Under the pieces are notes generated by a model. That model saw only the letters and a list, made by a program, of their open reading frames with translations, was not told the DNA's origin and did no database searches. The translations under genes and the position numbers were made by a program. 6,166 nucleotides of DNA, taken from contig CAZMRK010000856.1 of NCBI GenBank assembly GCA_964568355.1, positions 1 to 6,166 of the forward strand. The letters are read 5' to 3'. Shown piece after piece: positions 1-4,944 of this stretch (the stretch's first letter is position 1; each line of letters begins with the position of its first letter). Origin of the DNA: JAJPJX01 sp964568355. Its GTDB lineage: Bacteria > Acidobacteriota > Terriglobia > Bryobacterales > Bryobacteraceae.

Positions 1-233
1 CCCAGCGCGCGGCTGCGCGGCGTCTCGTCGTGCTTCACCCGCAGGATCGACTTCCAGAGATCCGTCTTCTCCGGCTGTTTCAGGGCCTTCAGCTCTTCCA
101 AAGCCCGCTCGCGCACCGCTTTGGAATCCTCGATCAACGCGGTCAGGCGGCCTTTTCCATTGCCCTGCCCATTGCTGCCCGCGGAACTCCCCGTGGTTGC
201 GGGATTGCCGTTCTTCCCATCGATGTCAGCCAT
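1..233 (-). CDS. Probable cytochrome b subunit of a bc-type quinol oxidoreductase, N-terminal part only
   Basis: This reading frame starts at an ATG (233-231) and runs off the left edge after 77 codons. The first 30 residues are a Gly/Asn/Ser-rich, probably disordered linker. Residues 32-52 are charged and helix-like, and a basic segment follows that includes KSILRVKHDETPRSRAL (61-77). No membrane segment is reached yet. The last stretch resembles, from memory, the region just before the first transmembrane helix of cytochrome b proteins with long soluble N-termini. Position is the stronger argument: a Rieske gene lies directly upstream on the same strand, and Rieske-cytochrome b is the usual gene order of bc complexes. 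A Shine-Dalgarno GAGG (245-242) lies 8 nt before the ATG and overlaps the Rieske stop codon, so translational coupling is likely. The haem-ligand histidines and quinol site lie outside the window, so the identification is inferred. Confidence 0.62.
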   Translation of the reverse strand, partial: MADIDGKNGNPATTGSSAGSNGQGNGKGRLTALIEDSKAVRERALEELKALKQPEKTDLWKSILRVKHDETPRSRAL

Positions 234-243
234 GGTTTTAACC

Positions 244-843
244 TCAGACCCGGAGAATGGCGCCCGGATCGTTGAATTGTGATGGTTCGCCCTTAGGCCA
301 GCGGTACAGGTGGCTCAAATCCACGTCAATCTGGCCTTCCGGGTCCAGTTCCACCTTGGCCCGGTCCATAGGCCGAGGCGCCGGTCCTTCGAAGTTAATT
401 CCCTCGGAGTCGTATCCGCTGCCGTGGCAGGGACACTTGAACTTGTTCTCGCTGGGCTTCCAGTCCGGTGTGCATCCCAGGTGTGTGCATACGGCATAGA
501 TCACGAAAATGCCTTCCGTATTGCGCACTACCCAGATGCGATATTGGTTCTGAAATTTCGTATCTACGCCGAAGCCGAAGTCCGCCGGATATCCGATACG
601 AAACTTGGTTTTTGGCTCGAACAGCGCCCTGGGAAAGAAGAATCGCAGAAACATCAGCAGATTCACCCCCAGTGTTCCAAGCACTGCGGCCATGACAAAG
701 CGGCGCCGGCGTGCGATGGTCTTCTGTTCGTCGGCTTCTTCGGATTGAGTGAGAATTTTGCGGACCGCTGCGATAACAGAGGGTTTAGGCTGGGACGGTG
801 TGCCCGTCTTCCCGCCGGAAGTTTCGAGCGTAGGGTTCGACAT
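244..843 (-). CDS. Rieske [2Fe-2S] iron-sulfur protein of a cytochrome bc-type complex
   Basis: A 199-residue protein that carries electrons from quinol to cytochrome c1 or an equivalent in a membrane bc complex. A soluble N-terminus (1-44) precedes four arginines (45-48) and one hydrophobic helix (about 49-71), the expected membrane anchor. The Rieske fold follows, with cluster motifs CTHLGC (119-124) and CPCHGSGYD (137-145). Cys119, His121, Cys137 and His140 are the predicted ligands, and Cys124/Cys139 the predicted disulfide. Ser142 and Tyr144 are the hydrogen-bonding residues typical of high-potential Rieske proteins. A Pro-rich loop, GPAPRP (153-158), is also typical. The frame stays open to an ATG at 873, but I chose 843. 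AGGGGGG (855-849) sits 5 nt before 843, whereas the 873 ATG falls inside a predicted hairpin and has its purine run directly adjacent. The probable cytochrome b gene follows after 10 nt. Confidence 0.96.
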   Translation of the reverse strand: MSNPTLETSGGKTGTPSQPKPSVIAAVRKILTQSEEADEQKTIARRRRFVMAAVLGTLGVNLLMFLRFFFPRALFEPKTKFRIGYPADFGFGVDTKFQNQYRIWVVRNTEGIFVIYAVCTHLGCTPDWKPSENKFKCPCHGSGYDSEGINFEGPAPRPMDRAKVELDPEGQIDVDLSHLYRWPKGEPSQFNDPGAILRV

Positions 844-848
844 GGTTA

Positions 849-855
849 CCCCCCT
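849..855 (-). promoter_or_regulatory. Strong Shine-Dalgarno site deciding the Rieske start
   Basis: On the minus strand AGGGGGG is followed by a 5-nt spacer and the ATG at 843-841. It is the best ribosome binding site in the window and favours the shorter Rieske protein over the start at 873. It directly abuts the 3' arm of a predicted hairpin, so ribosome access could depend on that structure. Confidence 0.75.
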
Positions 856-872
856 GACCGGTTGCCCGGTCA
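855..872 (-). promoter_or_regulatory. Perfect 7-bp hairpin with GCAA tetraloop in the Rieske leader
   Basis: In the minus-strand transcript the arms UGACCGG and CCGGUCA pair perfectly around a GCAA loop, a GNRA-type tetraloop known to be stable. The hairpin ends immediately before the G-run of the Shine-Dalgarno site. It also pairs two of the three bases of the upstream in-frame AUG at 873. No U-run follows, so it is not a standard terminator. It may be a translation-control or mRNA-stability element, but function is inferred only from position. Confidence 0.55.
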
Positions 873-873
873 T

Positions 874-891
874 CCTCTCTGAGCTAAGAGG
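874..891 (-). repeat. Short inverted repeat 5' of the tetraloop hairpin
   Basis: CCTCT (874-878) and AGAGG (887-891) form a 5-bp inverted repeat around 8 nt. An alternative register pairs CTCT (877-880) with AGAG (887-890) around 6 nt. Nucleotide 873 alone separates it from the perfect hairpin at 855-872, so the Rieske leader could fold as two stacked stems. Arms this short can arise by chance. Confidence 0.3.
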
Positions 892-1083
892 ACATACCCC
901 GGACTTGCTGATGCGCGTGTTCCGGACCCGGCGGGTAACAGGCTCCCGTATGACGTATTGGAAAGCCTGGGTTGCTTTAGTAATTGGGGCCCTATAAGTG
1001 TCGCCGTGAAAGAGCCTTGATCTTACCCCCCTGCCTTGTTCCGCATCGCATCCCCATAGTTCCGGTTTTGTCCACCCGATATA
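892..1083. other. Non-coding spacer between the IclR gene and the Rieske leader
   Basis: I see no convincing gene here. It should carry the promoter of the Rieske operon on the minus strand, but I found no paired -35/-10 boxes good enough to call. No hairpin plus U-tract follows the IclR stop at 1084-1086, so read-through from IclR into the Rieske operon cannot be excluded. An 11-mer, TTACCCCCCTG, at 1023-1033 repeats the sequence at 846-856 that contains the Rieske ribosome binding site. Confidence 0.5.
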
Positions 1084-1941
1084 TTACACCCGGCCCGGAA
1101 TTTTGCAAGCGCTCCCCGAAAAAGAGGTGCGGTAGCCCAGCGCGGCCGAAATTCGGCCGGCGGATTCGATCAACATACCTGGAAGCATCTCGCGCAGGTC
1201 TGCGGCCAGGCGCTGTTTCGGTTGGGAAACGCTCACCGCCGCCACCACCCTGGCATCGGCGTTGCGGATGGGCGCGCCGAAACAAAGTCCTCCCGCAACC
1301 GTCTCCTCGTCGTCCACGGCGTAGCCCCGCTCGCGTACCAGTGCCAGATCGGCCTGAATCAGACGTGGTTCGGTAATGGTGCGCTCCGTGAACTGGTAGG
1401 TGCCGAAAATCTGCAGCAATACCGCGATCTGTTGCGGCGACTGGTTCGCCGTGATCGCCTTACCTAACGACGAGGCATAGGGCGGCAGGATGCGGCCGAT
1501 ATAGTTGGCCATGCGCAGCGCCTGAGGGCTGTCCAGCACCTCCACTACCCGGACATGATCGTTGTACAGTGCCGCCAGGGTAATGGTCTCGGCCAGGTCC
1601 ATGTGCAGCTTGCGCATCTCCGGAAGAGCGGCTTCGGGAAGACGCCGCGCCCAGGCGCTTCCACCGCGCGCCGGCCAGTCGCGATCCAGGTAGTAGTCGG
1701 CACCCTCGCGCGCCAGCCATCCCAGCATCTGGAGCGTGCTCAGAATTCGAAACGTAGCGGGCTTGCCCAGGCCCGCGACTTCAGCCAGATCGCCCAGCGA
1801 CATGGGCTGCCGTACCTCAGCCAGGTGTTCCAGAATATACAGCCCTTTTGCGAGAGCCCTGGATTCGGGTTGAACGGCCTCTTTCCCGTGCTTGTTCCGG
1901 TTTACTCCGGCCCGTTTCGAATTCTTCTTCGCCAGCTCCAT
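1084..1941 (-). CDS. IclR-family transcriptional regulator
   Basis: A 285-residue cytoplasmic DNA-binding regulator. A Lys/Arg-rich tail of about 25 residues precedes the winged helix-turn-helix (about 27-85), whose likely recognition helix lies in GKPATFRILSTLQMLGW (59-75). The effector-binding domain spans about 95-268. It has the family-typical segments PPYASSLGKAI (153-163) and RGYAVDDEETVAGGLCFGAP (205-224), with the commonly conserved Cys at 220. IclR proteins are normally 250-270 residues, so both ends are slightly extended. The start is the first in-frame ATG; only a weak purine run precedes it, and an ATG at 1955 is out of frame. The FG-GAP gene ends 33 nt upstream on the same strand, so the two may be co-transcribed. 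IclR proteins commonly control neighbouring catabolic and transport genes in response to a small acid. Here the likely targets are the divergent aldolase and permease genes and its own transcript. Confidence 0.94.
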   Translation of the reverse strand: MELAKKNSKRAGVNRNKHGKEAVQPESRALAKGLYILEHLAEVRQPMSLGDLAEVAGLGKPATFRILSTLQMLGWLAREGADYYLDRDWPARGGSAWARRLPEAALPEMRKLHMDLAETITLAALYNDHVRVVEVLDSPQALRMANYIGRILPPYASSLGKAITANQSPQQIAVLLQIFGTYQFTERTITEPRLIQADLALVRERGYAVDDEETVAGGLCFGAPIRNADARVVAAVSVSQPKQRLAADLREMLPGMLIESAGRISAALGYRTSFSGSACKIPGRV

Positions 1942-1974
1942 ACTCTAGAAATCATAAGCCCGTTTCCCCAGCGG

Positions 1975-3924
1975 CTATGGCCGAAAACCCATCCGGTCGC
2001 GTCCAAAATAGAACAGCCGACCATCTTCGCGCGACACCACCAGGTTTGGCCCGGCGCCGCCTCCCAGCGGCCCGGCGCTGGCGCCAATTTCGTGCTGCCC
2101 GAAATAGATCGGCTTGCCATCCCAGGTGAGCGCCTGAGGAAAGCGGAACCGGGGATGGGTATTCGTGCCGGTATTCTTCAAAAACAGCACCGTGGAGCCC
2201 GGCAGCCCGAGCGCCCTGGGCAACCCGGTCTCGGGATTCGGAACCGAGTGATGGCGCGGTGTTCCCACCAGTAGATCCATTCTGCCGTCGCCGTCCCAAT
2301 CCACCAACTCGATCTTCGAACGGCCTGTGCCGCCGGCGCCCAGGAAGTTGGCGCGAATCGCGCTGCCATCCTCCATCCGCAGTTTGCCGCCGTCCCTCAG
2401 GTTGTAGTCATCCAGGCGGCGGTAGAGGTGGAATTCGTCGTCGTCATCGTTGGCGATGTAGACCATGCGGCCGTCCAGCAGGCCGACCCCCGGACGCACC
2501 CGCCAGGTCCCGTGGAGATCGAGCCCGTCGAGATAGAGCGGCGACTCCGGCGCGAGTTTCGGTCGCCTGCGCGTGCCGTGGTTGATATAAATCACGTGGC
2601 GGCCGAGCGAATCTCCCAGCAGAATGTCCGGCAGGCCGTCGCCGTTCCAGTCCACCACGTTCGGACTCACGTACCCCCAGCGGGCCTCTCCGGGCCCCTG
2701 GATATCGCCCCTGTAGCCGGGCTGTATGTGGATCGGGCGGCCCCCCGCCTCGATCGGTGTCCCGCTGTCAAACGAAGGCTGCGCGTTCGTTCCCGCATTT
2801 CGGAAAAACAGAATGCGCCCTTCGGAGTTGCCGCACACAATGTCGACGGCTCCGTCCCCGTCCCAATCCACCTGCGTCGGCACGCCCAGGGAGCCGCTGT
2901 ACAGCATCGCCTTCTCTTCCAGCACCGGAACCGGGGCCTCGTAAACCGGATTGCCCGGAGCCAGAAACCGTCCGGTGAAGCGGTAGTAGTAGAGCGCGCC
3001 TTCGCCGCCTGCGATCAGATCGGAAAACCCCGTCACCGGGTTGGGATATGCTACCGGCGAAGCGTTGATGATGGGATGCCGCAGCGCATTGCCGTCCCTC
3101 CCGGCGATGTGCAGCCGGGCGGTCAGTTCCACCCCGGAGGCAGCACGATTCGGATAGTAATAGAGATCGCCGAAACGGGATCCGGAGACGAGGCCGCGCT
3201 GGTGTCCGGGCCCCAGGTCCACCACCGTGATCGCCCGGTTGCCCCACAGCACATCCCGTGCCGAAGGCGATACCAGGCGCGGGTGGCCCAACGGTCCGGC
3301 CCCCAGGTCCGGACGCGACACGGCATATAGCCCCAGATAGGGAAGTCCGCCGCGCCAGATGCCCCGGCCGTCATATGGCACGTAGCCGGGATCCCGCCAG
3401 CCCGCGCCCGGAGGTGCTTCCCGGGTGCCGTCCGGGATGTGCAGGATCAGATCGATGGCTCCGCCGGGACTATCCAGGAGCGCGATCGCCGAAGGCGGCC
3501 GCGGCAGATCTTCGAGGCCGATGCGGGCGGTTTCCCGAAACTCGCGGCGGGCGTCCTCGTAAAGGGCATGGATCAGGTCTTTGCCATCGACAAACAGGCC
3601 GTGAATCGCCCCCGAATCCTGCCAGATGGTCGCCAGGGGAGAAGGGTTCGACGAAGGCTGCCGTACCGGAACGCGCTCACCGAAAACGGGCTGTCCGCCG
3701 GGTGCCGTATCCCTCCAGCGATACAAAAAGAGGCCGGGTGGTGAGCTGAACTTGCCCGCCACGACGAACAGGTCCCACTGTTTCGGACCGTAAACATGCG
3801 CCGCGCCGGCGGGATCGGCGCTCAGGCCGGCGGACAGTGGACCTCGCCGGTCCCCTGTGCCCACGGGGATTGGCTGGCCGCCCTCGATGGCGGCCATGAG
3901 GAAGAGAGCGAGAAATGTGTGCAT
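1975..3924 (-). CDS. Probably exported FG-GAP/VCBS-repeat beta-propeller protein, function unknown
   Basis: A 649-residue protein beginning with a hydrophobic stretch (LALFLMAAI, 5-13) that could be a signal peptide. It is short and lacks the usual Lys/Arg, and an in-frame TAA four codons upstream rules out a longer start. Three clear calcium-loop repeats are visible: DWDGDGAVD (353-361), DWNGDGLPD (425-433) and DWDGDGRMD (542-550). Each is followed by a hydrophobic strand and a Gly turn; the first and third are also followed by a strand ending in N-x-GT and a P-x-F. Weaker blades without intact DxDxDG occur earlier, around 50-70, 104-122, 229-257 and 298-320, so a propeller of about seven blades is plausible. 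FG-GAP propellers usually bind ligands or proteins outside the cytoplasm. No catalytic motif or attached enzyme domain is visible. It shares a divergent promoter region with the aldolase and is followed by the IclR gene, suggesting a role linked to the same substrate. No Shine-Dalgarno site precedes the ATG. Confidence 0.88.
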   Translation of the reverse strand: MHTFLALFLMAAIEGGQPIPVGTGDRRGPLSAGLSADPAGAAHVYGPKQWDLFVVAGKFSSPPGLFLYRWRDTAPGGQPVFGERVPVRQPSSNPSPLATIWQDSGAIHGLFVDGKDLIHALYEDARREFRETARIGLEDLPRPPSAIALLDSPGGAIDLILHIPDGTREAPPGAGWRDPGYVPYDGRGIWRGGLPYLGLYAVSRPDLGAGPLGHPRLVSPSARDVLWGNRAITVVDLGPGHQRGLVSGSRFGDLYYYPNRAASGVELTARLHIAGRDGNALRHPIINASPVAYPNPVTGFSDLIAGGEGALYYYRFTGRFLAPGNPVYEAPVPVLEEKAMLYSGSLGVPTQVDWDGDGAVDIVCGNSEGRILFFRNAGTNAQPSFDSGTPIEAGGRPIHIQPGYRGDIQGPGEARWGYVSPNVVDWNGDGLPDILLGDSLGRHVIYINHGTRRRPKLAPESPLYLDGLDLHGTWRVRPGVGLLDGRMVYIANDDDDEFHLYRRLDDYNLRDGGKLRMEDGSAIRANFLGAGGTGRSKIELVDWDGDGRMDLLVGTPRHHSVPNPETGLPRALGLPGSTVLFLKNTGTNTHPRFRFPQALTWDGKPIYFGQHEIGASAGPLGGGAGPNLVVSREDGRLFYFGRDRMGFRP

Positions 3925-3932
3925 CCGGCACG

Positions 3933-3938
3933 ATTATC
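3933..3938 (-). promoter_or_regulatory. Candidate -10 box for the FG-GAP gene
   Basis: The minus strand reads GATAAT, one mismatch from the sigma-70 consensus, ending 8 nt before the ATG at 3924. If used, transcription would begin within a few nucleotides of the start codon, giving an essentially leaderless mRNA. That fits the absence of a Shine-Dalgarno site. No good -35 box stands at the proper distance. Confidence 0.35.
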
Positions 3939-3975
3939 CGGCCGGTCGCCGGCAATGCTCCGTCTCTGTTGCAAA

Positions 3976-3995
3976 CCTGACCAGTCACAGTCAGG
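3976..3995. promoter_or_regulatory. Inverted repeat in the divergent promoter region (operator candidate 1)
   Basis: CCTGAC (3976-3981) and GTCAGG (3990-3995) are perfect 6-nt arms around 8 nt. Inside it the 6-mer CAGTCA is repeated in tandem (3982-3993). It directly abuts a second inverted repeat at 3996-4016. Its central place between two divergent genes makes a regulator site likely; which protein binds is inferred. Confidence 0.45.
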
Positions 3996-4016
3996 ATATT
4001 TCAAAAAATGAAATAT
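3996..4016. promoter_or_regulatory. AT-rich perfect palindrome, likely IclR operator (candidate 2)
   Basis: ATATTTCA (3996-4003) and TGAAATAT (4009-4016) are perfect 8-nt arms around five A residues. Palindromes with TTTC/GAAA half-sites are compatible with known IclR-family operators such as that of E. coli IclR, though half-site order and spacing vary among members. It lies 37 nt before the aldolase ATG, where binding would overlap the expected -35 area. The locus encodes an IclR regulator, the obvious candidate to bind it. Confidence 0.55.
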
Positions 4017-4039
4017 GTCAAAATAATTGCGAAATCGTC

Positions 4040-4045
4040 TAACAT
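4040..4045 (+). promoter_or_regulatory. Candidate -10 box for the aldolase-permease operon
   Basis: TAACAT matches the sigma-70 -10 consensus at four of six positions and ends 8 nt before the ATG at 4054. As with the divergent gene, this predicts almost no leader, and no Shine-Dalgarno sequence precedes the ATG. The upstream area around 4016-4022 has no good -35 box, which is common in activator- or repressor-controlled promoters. Confidence 0.35.
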
Positions 4046-4053
4046 AAACTGAA

Positions 4054-4941
4054 ATGACCGATTCTCTCCAGCCCTTATACGCCGCCGTCCTCGTCCCCCG
4101 CGACGACCACGGAGAATTGAACGAATCCGCCTTTTGCACCATTCTCGAATTTCTGCTGAGCCGGGGGATTACCGGCGTGGTGGTAAACGGCGCGACCGGC
4201 GAGTATTGTCTGACCTCCCGTTCCGACGTGGACCGGCTTCTGACGCTTTGCCGGGACGTGCTGGGCGATCGTGCTCAGTTCCTTTGCAGTGTTGGCGCTG
4301 CTTCGATCCAAGAAGTGCTGGCGCTCAGCACCATCGCCGGAGACCACGCGGCCGCCGCCCTGCTTCTGCCGATGCCTTACTTTTTCCCGTACTCCCAGGA
4401 CGACCTGCGGTCCTTTGCCACAGCCGTAGCTGCCGAGGCGCGCAGGCCCGTTCTGCTTTATAACCTGCCGAGATTCACCAGCGGGCTCGAACCCGCCACC
4501 GTAGCGGACCTGATCGGCTCGGCGCCGAACATCGCCGGCATCAAAGACAGTGGCGGCACTCTGGAAATATTCAAAGCTCTCGAAGGCAGCCGCGCCCGGC
4601 GCTTCGTAGGCGATGACAGCATTCTGGTCGAGGCATTCGAGGCGCGCGTCTGCGAAGGAGCGATTTCCGGAATCGCCGGCGTGCTGCCGGAATTGACGCG
4701 ATTCCTGGCCTGCCGCCGCGGCGCGGCCGGATACGGCGAGGCCGCCCGGCTGCAAGTGGAGCTGATCGAAAAGCTCGCCGTGTTTCCCACGCCCTGGGGC
4801 CTGAAGCTGATCGCCGAGTGCCGGGGACTCGCCCCCGCACGATTCGCCCAGCCCGTGTCCGAGGCAAGACGCCGCCAGATGGAAGAGTTCCGCGCCTGGT
4901 TCGCCCCCTGGTGGTGCACGGCCGCGGCAATTGTGGAATAA
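4054..4941 (+). CDS. DapA/NanA-superfamily class I aldolase or dehydratase, probably catabolic
   Basis: A 295-residue TIM-barrel enzyme, the usual family length, in the superfamily that forms a Schiff base with pyruvate or another 2-oxo acid. Visible family signatures are NGATGE (45-50), PYFFPYS (108-114), the catalytic Tyr136 in LLYNLP and the Schiff-base Lys164 in GIKDSGG. Tyr-Lys spacing of 28 matches E. coli DapA (Tyr133/Lys161). The arginine that follows Tyr by five residues in DapA (Arg138) is Phe141 here, and the first Thr of the GTTGE motif is Ala47. Lysine-biosynthetic DapA is therefore unlikely. N-acetylneuraminate lyase, 2-keto-3-deoxy sugar-acid aldolase or dehydratase, or hydroxyproline-pathway deaminase types are all possible. 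The MFS permease gene 3 nt downstream and the divergent IclR system suggest substrate-induced catabolism. The start matches the normal family N-terminus despite lacking a Shine-Dalgarno site. Confidence 0.92.
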   Translation: MTDSLQPLYAAVLVPRDDHGELNESAFCTILEFLLSRGITGVVVNGATGEYCLTSRSDVDRLLTLCRDVLGDRAQFLCSVGAASIQEVLALSTIAGDHAAAALLLPMPYFFPYSQDDLRSFATAVAAEARRPVLLYNLPRFTSGLEPATVADLIGSAPNIAGIKDSGGTLEIFKALEGSRARRFVGDDSILVEAFEARVCEGAISGIAGVLPELTRFLACRRGAAGYGEAARLQVELIEKLAVFPTPWGLKLIAECRGLAPARFAQPVSEARRRQMEEFRAWFAPWWCTAAAIVE

Positions 4942-4944
4942 CCC

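Noticed and set aside
310..882. A 190-codon plus-strand frame opposite the Rieske gene
   Set aside because: The minus-strand frame carries complete Rieske cluster motifs; this frame is a compositional shadow.
892..1083. Rho-independent terminator after IclR or a sigma-70 promoter for the Rieske operon
   Set aside because: No GC-rich stem followed by a U-run was found, and no -35/-10 pair with acceptable match and spacing could be defended.
1953..1955. Minus-strand ATG just upstream of the IclR start
   Set aside because: It is out of frame with the IclR coding sequence and leads into a short frame with no family similarity.
2428..3330. A 300-codon open frame on the plus strand inside the FG-GAP gene
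   Set aside because: It is antisense to the repeats of the FG-GAP protein, has no recognisable domain or ribosome binding site, and the opposite strand shows three in-phase calcium-loop motifs.
3938..3953. Cluster of CCGG/GCCGG repeats next to the FG-GAP start as an operator
   Set aside because: Short GC-only repeats are common at this base composition and do not form a longer symmetric site like the adjacent palindromes.
4054..4941. Naming the aldolase dapA and assigning it to lysine biosynthesis
   Set aside because: The DapA Arg138 position is Phe141, and the gene sits with a permease and a divergent IclR system, which points to catabolism.
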